A DNA stretch of 64,000 bases from Tyto alba (Eukaryota; Chordata; Aves; Strigiformes; Tytonidae). The stretch's first letter is position 1; every line of letters starts with the position of its first letter. The translations under genes were made by a program, and so were the position numbers. The stretch covers positions 37,751,518 through 37,815,517 of the forward strand of contig NW_024881313.1 in assembly GCF_018691265.1 (NCBI RefSeq), given 5' to 3'. Shown here in pieces: positions 36,401 through 48,400 of the stretch. Under the pieces are notes generated by a model. It had not been told where the DNA came from. It worked only from the letters and a program-made list of their open reading frames with translations, and did not search any database.

Positions 36401-37430
36401 ATGTTGACAGAAAATCCATTAAATATCAATGCATATGACAATAGAATTGAACGCCTGATATTCTATGATAATGTCCCAGCAGACTTCTTTCACCCTTGTC
36501 CAAACACAAACAAGATGCAAGCAAATTCTGATCAAGATGAAGAGCAGAGTTCTTCATCTGTTGTGTGTTGCATGGAAGGAGGGAGAAAGGAGGTAAAGGT
36601 TGTTCAGTGGAGTGGTGTACAATGTGCTTAAAAATCAATTATAACCCACGCTTACTCCATCTTTGCCTTTCTCCAGTGGTTTCCACTTGAGAAGTGAAAA
36701 CAACTATTCCCTATGTTTCATTAATGGTGAAATCTACAGGTTTTTAACATTTTAATAATCAAACATTTAATAATCTACTTGTTTGTTTAGAAACTGATCT
36801 GTCTTGGGTGATCCATACAAGAGTGCTAAAATGGATAGTGACAATACTAATCTTTATCTGCTGATCTTCACAGAATCACATTTAAAATCAGACACATATT
36901 TAATAATACAAGATACTTTTATAAAACCCTCCCAGCCACCAAATTCATACAAAGAATTAACCACATACAGGGAGATGCATAAAGGATTTAGGTGCCTAAG
37001 TACTCCGAGAATCAATGGGAGACCAACTTTAAGTGTGTATGGAAGATGAGATCTACTTAATGATGATCTCACTACATGTTTATGTGCATGATTAGGCACA
37101 TAAGTGCTTTTGAAACTATAGTATTCAGTGACCAGCTTCAAAATCACATCATTAATGATCAGAAAATATAAAAAACATATCTAGAAGTAATAGTGGCAAC
37201 ATCTTATAGCTATGGTGTTCTACAGAGAGAAGCAATAGGGTTGTAGGCAAAGGGTAGTAGTAAATTTTTATTAGATTGGACAGTATAATAAGGAAAAATA
37301 GAGAAACTCTTCAGGACTTCAGTATGCTTTGCTCTAATAAAAGAAGATATTAGCTTTATCTACAAACTTTTCTTATATTAGAAGTCATAGTTTCTCCCTC
37401 CTTGACATAATCATGAAAAGCTTTTTATTA

Positions 37431-37588
37431 TTCTATTCTATTCTATTCTATTCTATTCTATTCTATTCTATTCTATTCTATTCTATTCTATTCTATTCTA
37501 TTCTATTCTATTCTATTCTATTCTATTCTATTCTATTCTATTCTATTCTATTCTATTCTTTTTATTCTATTCTATTCTATTCTATTCT
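37431..37588. repeat. (TTCTA)n pentanucleotide microsatellite
   Basis: 25 perfect tandem TTCTA units (37,431-37,555), a short interruption (TTCTT plus Ts, 37,556-37,563), then five more units in the ATTCT phase (37,564-37,588). Because 5 is not a multiple of 3, all frames read through; the plus-strand frame FYSIL repeated is a by-product. The length and purity suggest a recently active, polymorphic tract. Confidence 0.98.
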
Positions 37589-38719
37589 TATTATCCAATG
37601 TCAAACTGGTTTATGCCATCAAAGAAAGACTGGAAGAGGACATCTTCTGCATAATTACAGGTGCAAAAGTATTTTATGCATCAACTCAGGAACTGGGACA
37701 CAAGGGTTCATTTTTTAATACAAACTGACGTGCCCTGACCCAGAAGACTTACTTGGATCTCCATGTGCTCAGTAATTTTACATAGGGACTCCTCTCCCAC
37801 TGCATCCAAGTATAAGAGTTATGCAGCAAGAACACCAGCTCTAAATTTGATCCAAGTTCCCAAGTCTTACTGATTCTATTATGTTTAGAAATATTTATTA
37901 AATATCTTCTTTCTTGTATTGGTGAAGATGTAAAGATGGGATTTAAACCAAGCATAGTAGGTCTGTCAGAAAACTCTGAAAGGTAAGGTAACAGAAAAAA
38001 AGAAACTTTACTTGTGTGAAAGAATCTGTGGTATGAGCAATTAACATGCCTTTTGATTTGTTTGCCCCTAAGCAGTCATCAGAATCTGTAAAACAATTAT
38101 ATTCCTTCCCTCTGGTGATTTATATCTAGTCAGCCATCGCTAATTAGTGCTTCCTGGAAAACATCAGTAGCCTTGTGTATATGTACAGTTTTCCTGCCCC
38201 TGAGAGAAGGAGCACAGCAGAAAAATGAACGTGCCTGTAAAAGAGCCACATCACCCCTCACTGATGCAAATTAAAGACAACAGGACTGATTGTGTTCCTA
38301 GACGTAACTGTAAAGATCAAAGGACATTTCAGAAACTTGAGCTGCCTGCCTTGAATAAATCCAGTATTTCTACTCCAGCCACATTCACAGGAGGAATATT
38401 ATGCTATCTTATGCAAGGAAAGGTTTAGATGGATATGTATTAGGTTTTTATCAGATCATCTGAGATAGATGGAGAGTACAGATGAGGTTTTTGACACTTC
38501 TGCTTTTCTCTGGGTCTGAGCAGCAAACTTCAAACTAAGGACAGTTGCTCTGAGTTTAAAACAAGTAGGTTGGTCAATGAGACATTTTGAAAGGAGAGAG
38601 TGGTTGATGTCTGAGGGGTGACGGGATGTTGCCCAAAGGAGACTTAGAGAGAGAGGAGACAGATAAATAATTGTGATCTCCATAAAAACATTGCTGTGCA
38701 CTTTCTTCTATGAAAGGTA
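37589..38719. other. Intergenic stretch between microsatellite and CR1
   Basis: No recognised feature. The short frames on both strands (37,749-37,955 minus, 38,225-38,428 plus) have no domain or splice context. Confidence 0.4.
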
Positions 38720-40036
38720 AGAAAGGTCAATTCCATAGAGGCCTGTCAGTCCAAACTCAGTACCAGAAAAGGTTACAGGACAGATCATCCTGAGTGCAAT
38801 CACAGAGAACATACAGAGCAACCAGGTGATCAGGCCCACTCACCATGGGTGTGTGAAAGGCAGGTCCTGCTTGACTAACCCAATCTCCTTCCATGGCAGG
38901 GTGACCCGCTTAGCGGATGAGGGAAAGGCTGTGGATGTTTTCTACTTAGCCTTTAGTAAAGCTTTTGACACCATTTCCCACAAAATTCTCCTGGAGAAAC
39001 TGGCTGCTAGTGGCTTGAATGGGCATGCTCTGCTGGGTAAAAAACTGGCTGGATGGCCAGGCCAAAAGAGCTGCGGTGAATGGAGTTAAATCCAGTTGGC
39101 AGCCAGTCACGAGTGGTGTTCCCCAGGGCTCAGTACTGGTGATGGTTCTGTTTAATATCTTTATCAGTGACCTGGATGAGGGAATCGAGTGTACCCTCAG
39201 TGAGTTTGACACCAAGTTGGGAGGGAGTGTTGATCTGGTTGAGGGTAGAAAGGCTCTGCAGGGGGATCTGGACCGGCTGGATCAATGGGCCAAGGCCAAT
39301 TGTATGAGGTTCAACAAGGCTCAGGGCTGGGTCCTGCACTTGGGTCACAACAACCCCACGCAACGTTACAGGCTTGGGGCAGAGTGGCTGGAAAGCTGCC
39401 TGGAGGAAAAAGACCCGGGGGTGCTGTTTGACATCCAGCTGAATATGAGCCAGCAGTGTGCCCAGGTGGCCAAGGAGGCCCAGAGCATTGTGGCTTGTGT
39501 CAGAAACCTTGTGGTTGGTGATTGTCCCCCTGTACTGGGCACTGGTGAGTCCACACCTCAAATACTGGGTTCATTTCTGGGCCCCTCACTACAAGAAAGA
39601 CATTGAGGTGCTGGAGTGTGTCCAGAGAAGGACAACGAAGGTGGTGAAGGGTCTGGAGCACAAGTCCTGTGAGGAGCAGCTGAGGGGACTGGGGGGGTTC
39701 AGCCTGGAGAGAAGGAGGCTGATGTTGTAGCGAGGCGGGGGTCAGTCTCTTCTCCCAAGTAACAAGTGATAGGACAAGAGGAAACTGCCTCAAGTTGTGC
39801 CGGGGGAGGTTTAGATTGGATATTAGGAATAATTTGTTCAGTGAAAACGTTATCAAGTACTGGAACAGTCTGCCCAGGGAAATGGTGGGGTCACCATCCC
39901 TGGAGGTGTTTAAAAGATATGTAGATGTGTCACTTAGTGGTATGGTTTAGTGGTGGACTTGGCTTTGCTAGATTAATTGTTGAACTTAATGATCTTAAAG
40001 GTCTTTTCCAACCTAAATGATTCTATGATTCTATAG
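38720..40036 (+). mobile_element. CR1 LINE retrotransposon, 5'-truncated and inactive
   Basis: A non-LTR retrotransposon fragment covering the C-terminal part of the ORF2 reverse transcriptase and the 3' UTR. It ends in ATTCTATGATTCTATAG, the typical avian CR1 tail. Recognisable RT segments, in order: HHGCVKGRSCLTN, AVDVFYLAFSKAFDTISHKI (palm, first catalytic Asp block), [23 protein letters not shown], and then the YxDD-type motif region. The 5' limit near 38,720 is approximate. ORF1, the endonuclease and the N-terminal RT are missing, as is usual for 5'-truncated copies. Confidence 0.95.
38826..39730 (+). pseudogene. CR1 ORF2 reverse transcriptase remnant, frameshifted and missing catalytic residues
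   Basis: The RT homology is spread over three frames: 38,826 to about 39,030, then about 39,030-39,515 ([11 protein letters not shown] onward), then about 39,515-39,730 ([15 protein letters not shown] onward). The shifts lie near the A-run at 39,030-39,045 and near 39,510-39,525. The catalytic FADD of CR1 RT is absent. Around 39,200-39,212 the protein reads [10 protein letters not shown] where the family has FADDTKLGG, consistent with a 6-base in-frame deletion that removes the catalytic aspartate pair. Downstream family signatures [23 protein letters not shown] and FSLERRRL are retained, followed by a stop at 39,728. It cannot encode a working enzyme. Confidence 0.92.
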
Positions 40037-42409
40037 AGGGTTAAGTCCTTGCAGAAATAAAGTGGAATATAAATCATTCGTGCTCATGTGGATGATACCT
40101 ATGATTAATTTCACGGATGTGATCCATAAGGTCTACTAATGTGCTTTAGCCCTTTGACAAAGTTAAGACCCAAGGGACAGCTGCGAGATGGGACCTGAGC
40201 ACCATCTGGGTGCTTAGGTTTAAAACTGCCATCCTGAAAACACCTACACATCTGCCACCTAACCTTAATCTGCTTTGCAATGATGAAATGCCTCAGGCAC
40301 CTATATTTATGGGCTGTCTGTTTCTGAACATCTCAGTCTTGCTAAGGAGAATAGTGCCTGTCTTATGCCTCATTTTTCCTCCTGACAAGCTTCATCTGAT
40401 GAACACTTGCTGGAAATACTCATCAGATGCTTCCTGGATTATCCTCCATGTAAAATGGTGTGTCAGTTCCATGTTCTTCTAACAGGGCTATAACTAGACG
40501 AATGTCCTCTTTTTTCCCCTGATTATGAAAGAGTTCGTACAGGCACACTGTGTTTGGTTCCCTCCTGTGCCTTGGTGAATTTTCTCTCATATCCGTGGAA
40601 AACACTGCAGCCATGAGGATATGAGCTGAAGAAGCTTGTGTTATTTTGCTGTGCAAATATCTCTCACATTTTTCACTAGTACTAAAGACAGTACTGTATT
40701 GCTGTGTGGCTCTGCTAGTCTGTGTAAACCTGCAGTGAAGTTTTTAAACTGCCTTAATATATGCCAAAAGTTTCAGCCCTGAAATACCTTTGGCTATAGC
40801 CCTGTAACTTGTAGCTCTTCTGCTTTTTACTTGAAGGGATACCCCTGTTTTTGCCGTGAGGCTAAATCCTGAATAAGAAATTTATTTTGTCTTTTAATAA
40901 CCTTTTTGACTCCTGTCTTTCAAGACACTTTCCACGTTAGCCTAAAATAATTTTCTCCCTAAACAATGGAATCTTTGTTCTTTACTTAGACTTTTTCCTT
41001 ATATCTAAGACTACAATAAGGTAAGATTTATGAGTACTGACTAAGTGGATTTAGTGGTTCTTGAGAACTGGCAGTATATTATTTCAGGTTTATGAAAGTG
41101 GTTTGTAATAATTGTTGGCCTAAAAGATGTACTCCAGCCTTTATATTTTATGTATAATTTAATCTATACATTCCCCTTTTGGATGTTGGTTGAGGTGTAT
41201 AGAAGCTGATATGGTCTAAAAGAGTTTTTGGAAAAGGTATTGCTGGTTTCCACTACTACTTCAGTAAGGAATTCCGGGTTTTCAGTCTAGCTGATAAACA
41301 GAGGCTCTCACATACAGTTGGTACAACTATTATCATTACTACAACACAGTTGGCTTTTTTTTTTTTTTTTTTCCCTTCTAGAATTTGACAGAAATATTTA
41401 CATATTGTTGAATCTTTTTGATAATGTATGTCAAAATACTGACTGTCCCAGGTGAAGCTGCTGTCAGTAAAGATGAATTGAACGAACTTGACAGTACAAA
41501 AGGCTCAAAAATCTGAGTGCAGTTCCTGTTTTTGCAGAACTTAGTTTATTGCTATCACTATGCTGTTCCCTGCCCCCTCCACCGCAGCTACCAACTCAAG
41601 AGTGTCTTATATTACTACACCCCCACAGGTGTCAAACACCTTTTCTTTTGACGCAACTAGCTATCATAGCTAAATTGCACACAGATTGCACAATTGCACT
41701 CTTAATATCTATTAGGCTTGAAATATGTTACTTCTGTTTCAGATCCACCTTGCTTTGCAAAAAGCAAGGAAACTTAAGTTGTCAGATCTTCAGGCCAGTC
41801 TTTTTATATAAAATTTAGGTTTTTGTACCTTTTATGAACTATTTAATGTTAGGAAGTAGAAGTTGCATGTCCTTTTTCTATTCTGTTTTGTCTTTCATTG
41901 TAATATTGCTACTGATATTGGTATTTATCCATGTAATCTAAACTCAGTTTGATTTTGCTAGTTTGGTTTTTCTATTTACTGAGAGTAACACTAGGGAAAC
42001 ATTTGTATAGCTTAGATGGATCTGTAGAGACATACTGGACTATCCATACAATCTTTATATCGTTTATCAATGTTGTCAGTTCTTCTTATCTAATTTTAAC
42101 ACTTACACGACCCCATTATTGAGCGATATGAGCATTTCAGGCTTTTTTTATCTTAGCACCTCTCTTAAGAGATAGGGTCATAATATAGTCTCTCTTTTAC
42201 AGTTGTCTGAAATCCATAAAATAATGCCTGTATTTATTAATTTATTTCAAGCAACGTTTAATTTACTGTGTTTCTTTGACTCAGCTATTCACTCATGTAG
42301 GGACCACAGTACAATTAAGAAGCAGATTCTTAAAGGTAAGTAGATTTACAAAAGATATAATAGTGAAATATTTATATGAAATCTATTGAAAATAATGCTC
42401 TAGTGATCA

Positions 42410-42411
<2 letters not shown>

Positions 42412-42438
<27 letters not shown>
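42412..42438. repeat. Poly-A run, 27 bases
   Basis: Uninterrupted A run followed by GAAAAAG. No processed gene copy is recognised upstream. Confidence 0.9.
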
Positions 42439-42441
<3 letters not shown>

Positions 42442-43540
42442 AAAGTAAGGTATATTTCAGAAATGAGATTTAGCATTGACTATTACTCAACACTTACAAT
42501 ACTGTATGAGGAAGCACTGCATATTCTTTTAAGAACCTGGTCCCAACTGGTTTGCACAGACTATTGTTGGTAATTCCATTAAAAATAAATGGATCTGAAC
42601 TTTCATACTAACCACTGTCCCAGCCTCTACTCATATGCATTTATTAAATTGCCCTGGGTGATCAGTTCTAAACACTGCACCAATATGGTACAGCTGTCCC
42701 ACTTCAAAAACAAAGAACATGGCGAAATGTATCAAGCTCTCCTATTTTCCAGTTCATGTCATCAGGAGGAGTTCTTCTGGTCACAACTACTCACTTCCTT
42801 CTTTAGAATGTTGCGTGGGCTGGAGAAACTTTCACTGCTGTCCTTTTGTCTCCAGATCTAGGTTCTCATGCAAAGAAGTGATGCAGTTTGGGAACATGGA
42901 GTATTCCCAGTCATTTTTGGTCTTCAACTTGTATTTTTTCTAACACCTTTCACACAGAAGACAGGAGCTGTTCTCTTCCATGAGAGTACTGTTAGTAAGT
43001 TAGTACCGCAGGCTTTTGAAGACCATTATCCTTTGCAATTGGTGAGGCCATGGGGACAGAAATATAAAAGTATTCCTTAAAAAACCTAGTAATTACGTTG
43101 AGCATCCATTGAAAAGTTTTGTCAGGATCAAGGCAAAAGGTAGCCTATGTACCAAGAGTTTATGTCTCATGTAGTCATTTAGAACCTGGGTTTCTAATCT
43201 AAGCTGATTATTGAGGACCCTTCCAATTTTGATGGAGAACTTCAGAGGGTGATTGATCCCAGTTAAGAATGTCTCCCTACCTTCATTGTAGACAACTGAT
43301 TTAGCTTTTATCTTTTAGGTGACATCTCAAACCCTGTCCTAACAAAAAATTGAGACAATTATTGTACACAGGCATCCACAGTAATTAAAACAATCCATAC
43401 TGGTAGTAGTGTAGGTTTCTTTTCTCTCACAACTTCTGCTGAAACTTCAATTTTTGTTTCATAAAGATTAAGCAAGATGATCAGAACACCTGAAATATAG
43501 AGATTGGACTCCATCTCCTGAATAAACAAACTATTTAAAT

Positions 43541-43549
43541 AAAAAAAAT

Positions 43550-43577
<28 letters not shown>
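43541..43577. repeat. Poly-A tract, 36 of 37 bases A
   Basis: Eight A, one T, then 28 A. It is preceded at 43,521 by AATAAA. That combination resembles a retroposed transcript tail, but no gene-derived sequence is recognisable upstream. Confidence 0.85.
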
Positions 43578-43581
<4 letters not shown>

Positions 43582-45284
43582 CCACTGTCTTGACTTGTTC
43601 TCCCAAGCTGTGTAATTTTGTGGAAAACATCAATGAAGAGAGTAACAAACGTGGCTCAGAAGGAAGTCTTCATTACTACTTCTCTTTTGATATGGACATC
43701 AAACTTTACTCTCTTTGCCATGCTACACCCCAATGCAACAATGGCTGCTCAGTCCTTTGATAAAACAAGAACAGGATTTACAGCTATGTCTGACTGTCTC
43801 ACTGAAACAGTAGCTATTAACCATGTAAAGCTGTTTGCTGTTGACCTGACCATGGTCAGTACAACTTTTTATCTAATATCTTGCCTCAACTAGTGTCTTT
43901 AGGTTGCAAACTTTTGCTCTAAGACACACTTCTTATTGCATGTTTGCAGTACTTGCACAGTGGTGTTCAAATCAAGTTCAGACACCTCCCGCACATCATC
44001 ATCATTGTGGGGTTAAAAGTGGAGGTTTTACTGGACATTTATTTCTGATAAGAAACTTTGTTTTCTACATGTTACTTTTTTCACTCTATTACAAAAAGTA
44101 CTTAAACCCAACCCTATAATTTTGAGAAAAATGAGACTACGCAGCTGCTGGAGCTGACAATGTCTGACAAATACTTTTCCTCGGGGTTATGTCAATTATG
44201 TTGTTACAGAACAAGCTGAGCCTGGATCCATCCTAGTTTTTTTCTTCTTTTTTTTTTTTTTTTTTGACATGTCACTAGGAGTTTTCATTTGTAATGATGG
44301 ATGAAATGGTTACATTCAGGCAGCACTTTCTAAAGAAAGTTGTTCTTTCTGGACAAAGATAGGTGTTTAATTGCAGGTTGGAACCATTGTAGATTTTTCG
44401 TTAAGCAATCTGGTAATTGAATTAACATACTTCTTAACACACCTCTTAACATCTATGACTGATTGGGTAGCTGCACTAAACAAAGATTCAGAAATTTGCA
44501 ATGTCCTTTTCCCACCCTGAAGCTTTTCCAAGCTTTTTTGTTTTTTGCTTTGTTTTAAATTTTTTTCCCTCTAGCCTTTTGTGATTTCCAGTCTGGATTT
44601 CTGTAATTGATACTATGCTGAGATAAATGCACAGGGCTTCATCCAATGAATGATGATTTTATTGAACTGCCTGGTTTTCACTTGGTCTAGGATCAGAAAC
44701 ATCCAATAGTTTCTAAATCAGATGTCACAATTTCTGCCTAGTAAACTATCCAGGGCCAGGGTAGAGTCCAAACACTGGCAGGTTTGATTACCCATGCAGT
44801 TGATTTATTATGGTTTCTGGCATGGTTCTGTCCATGCATTCGAAGTAATTCCTAGATTTGTTCATATTTAATAGCACAAGTCATTGGTTATTTTCAAGAA
44901 GCAGTTTGGATGAGGCCATGTGTCCTGAGGGGATGGAAAGGATTTAACTGAATGTCTGTGAGCCATGTTGTGCCAGCAGGTTGAAGGACAACAGCTCCTG
45001 CCCTATTTTAGGTACAGTACAGATGGAGCCTTGTGATCTAAAATACGGTAGCTCAACACAGTCTCAACAGATCTCAAGGAAAGATGAGAAATTTTAGGAC
45101 TGAGGTACTTAACGGACAGGATTCCTTTCTCTTGCTTTTAGACAATCATAGGTATCTCCACTAAGGCTAGCTTTGTTGACTTCATAGACAATGAAGAGAA
45201 ATGGGCATTTTTAGGCCATGCTTTGCTTGAGTTATTTTAGACTTCTACCCTAGGATGAGAAAAACCACATGTGCACAGATTTAG

Positions 45285-45440
45285 AGCTTGGACATCAGAG
45301 TTGGAAGGGACCCACCAGAGATCCTGTAGTGGTATACTTAACTCCCTAACAAGGATCTGTAGTTGTTTGAATGACACAGATTGCACCCAAAAAATTTGTT
45401 TCTCAACACTATTTGGGAAGTAAGTGGGATGACTGTCCCT
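45285..45440 (-). mobile_element. Possible old CR1-type fragment
   Basis: The plus strand contains AGAGTTGGAAGGGACCCACC followed by AGAGATCCTGTAGT, which resembles the reverse complement of older CR1 3' ends. The repeated ATTCTATG tail is not preserved, so borders and subfamily are uncertain. Confidence 0.4.
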
Positions 45441-48400
45441 CACGCTGCTTTCTTTTTGGAATTGGATCCATAGACTTTCAGGAAGGTGTTTCTTTAAAGG
45501 TAATGGGTTAGCTGCTTCATTCAAAAAATACCTTGGTTTGGATTTGGAAAAAGTAAGGACACCCACTTTTGTTAAAAAAGGAATATCTGAGACTGTGCAT
45601 TTAGTTTAGAGACAGGCTTAAATATTTTATTCCTTCTGGATCTCTGCTATCACTGTTATAAAACATACACAACACTGTATCCCAGACCACCAGAGTGAAG
45701 GAAATTCATCAACAAATCCCATGAAAGGAAAAAAAAATTCTTGCAGAATACATTGATATTGGATTCAAACTTACACTGTGGTTATTAGTCATCTCTACAT
45801 GTAATAACTTATAGGTAATTGCATTATTCCTCTGTCCTTTTCAGATGTTCACCACCTGTTTAAAATTTCCTTAGGTTGCTCCCTTTGAAATTCCTGCAAA
45901 ATGCCAAAACCTTAAATCCAATATCTAATGTTGTATCAATCAATTTCTTGGCATCTTTTTTAAAACCACAAGGTATGAGAGTTCTGCAACTTCTCATGAC
46001 ACTTCTCATTGTACTATTTGTCATCTCTACATAATCTCTTCTATTTGCTTTTTCACTTTCTTTGATGGCATTTAACCCTTCTCAAAATATTAAAGGTATA
46101 AAAGAATAATAATTCTGCTGTGATTTTGATTTGGTAACATTATACTGGTCCCCAATGTAAACAAATGTCATAATCATTTTATATGTAGAACTTTTCCCTC
46201 CTTGGTCCAAGAAAAAAGTATGAAAATGTAGAGTTTCTGCTTACAATTAATATTGTATATTAATGATAAAACATGACAAATCTGTGAAAAAAACTCTGAA
46301 TCTCACATTCATCTCAAATTCAGTCAATCATATAAAAAGCCAGATGCTTCTAAAAAGCAAAATTTGTTGGCCCTGTTTCTGTGGAGAAAGGAATTTAATT
46401 CCCTAAATTAATAGTTCAGGACACTTAAGGAGTTTCACATTCATTTTTCCCAGTTTATCTTAGTTTATGTCCTGTGACACTTGACATATTACCAACCTTG
46501 TAAGCCTGACTCACAGTTTTCCTTCTATTTTTATACCTTCTTCATCAGGAAAGTCTTTTAACACAAAGACCACTTCAGTTCCTCTATGTTCCTCTTACCT
46601 TAACAAGGATACAAACTTCATAATAAATGCATCAAAAAGTTTCATAAAGGTCTCCATCCCATTGCACATCCAACTGTAGATCAGGATAAACAGTTGGGAA
46701 AGTTTAATTAAGACAGAAGAACCTGTGTTTTTAATCATCTATGCACTTCTGATCTCTGCAGGTACCCATAAAGGCAAGATATTCAGGCTGGATTGTTCAC
46801 TAAAACTTGTAAGTAGTGATGCATATAGTCTCTCCTGTTGCTCTTACAGAGGCATCTGTAGGAATCCTGAAACACAAGTTAATATTGCAAAGAGGGAGTA
46901 AGAAGAAAAGTGATTCTTCTTGGAGCAGATTTTTCTATCAATATGGAAGGAAGCAAGATTTAAGCAGGAAGCATGCTGTCGAACACAGGTGGTTTACAAC
47001 TCTTCTTGGTAACCAGTCAGCAGGGACTGAATGTGGCCACTTAGGTTGGCTGAAATGGTGTGTCCCAAAGCTGGGACAGCTGAGAGTGATGGCTGACTGC
47101 TGGGAAATACTGCCACTGCATTTGCCCCAATATATATCTTGGCAATGGCAGTCACCTCATTTTGCCTTTCCACAAGTAAAACTGGTAACAGGGTCCTGAG
47201 CATTTTATTGACACTTTCTGAACTTAGGCAGCAATTTGCTTTGTCTTTACCTTCTGAACTTTGGTGGTTTGCTGATATGCCCAAGCTAGTGACACTTCAT
47301 GATCAACAGAGTATATCAATCTGGTTACTGGGCTATGATGTTTCAGCTCTCCAGCTTCCAGAATAGATCTGGTTCATGTCTGACCAGCCCAGAAGTGTAA
47401 GCAGAGGAGCTCACATCCCTCTGCTCCTGCCTGCTAAGGCTTTTCCAAAGTCTAGCCTGAGGACGTTACTTAGAAATAACGTGCAAGTGTAACTTCAAAC
47501 AATGGAGCTTCAATCAAGACATCTGACACAGATAACAGCTTGTTTAACATAAAGATAAAACTTGAAAATTAAGCTAGTAACAAAGGATTGTTTTCCACAG
47601 TCATTTTTATTGCAAAGTAGGCAAACAGATGTGGGTTGTCCAATAATTGTGACCCATCTGCATTCATAGAAAACTGGCCCCTGCAGAGAAATCATTTCAT
47701 TATACCAATTTATCTGGCAATCTGACAATCTTGTAGATTACAAATCCAAGATTCAAATAGCATGGTCACTATTATAAGATACCAAACTGCATATGACTTG
47801 AGTGGTCCAAATGGGTCATTTCAAGAAAAACTGTATGGTTACCTCCACCATAGAGCATGCAGGTGTCTTCAAATGGGCTGTAATGCTACAAACCTGTATT
47901 GGGAACTGGATCACAGTAACCCCCTATCTGCTTCCTAGGATCCATGCCAGTGCAAGCTAGTTCCAGACATGAGTGAGGAAACCTATGCTTTTTTCCAAGC
48001 TTACCCAAAGTCAGAATTAAGGTTCTCACTTCTCCTTGAGACATGTTGTCATCAGTAAATCCCAGCAAATGTTCATGAACTGCTTAATTACTGCTGGTAA
48101 ACTTATTCTTGTTCAAGTTCTAGTCATTTTAGGATATGTTAGTTGGAGGCTGTAGTGTGCTATATAAACGCCCATAATGTATAGATCTAGTGAGGAAAGT
48201 TCTTTGGTAAAGTAAATTATGAGATTTAAATGTTGTGGGTAAGATTCATCTGATTTAGCTTTAGACATCTGCTGTTGATAGCTCAGCTATTCCCCCTGGG
48301 AAACTCACAGTCAGCAGAAAGAAACACTTCCAGAGAGATTGATCATGCCTTTTTAGATGTGTATGGTGAATTGTGCCATGGACTTCATTGATGATGTTAA

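Larger units (their letters stand above)
28839..37430. other. Intergenic stretch without recognised genes
   Basis: About 8.6 kb with no recognised exon or mobile element. Simple sequence: (GT)n at about 30,570-30,585, T runs at 31,318-31,335 and 32,202-32,225, (TTTG)n at 33,416-33,453, and a T run at 35,422-35,439. Open frames such as 33,282-33,620 and 34,530-34,886 show no domain. Confidence 0.4.
40037..45270. other. Intergenic stretch without recognised genes
   Basis: AT-rich DNA. T run at 41,355-41,372, A runs at 42,412-42,438 and 43,550-43,577, T run at about 44,249-44,265. Open frames such as 41,549-41,818, 42,589-42,861 and 43,618-43,893 (plus) carry no recognisable domain. Confidence 0.4.

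Noticed and set aside
37413..37718. Frame encoding repeated FYSIL
   Set aside because: Pure translation of the (TTCTA)n microsatellite.
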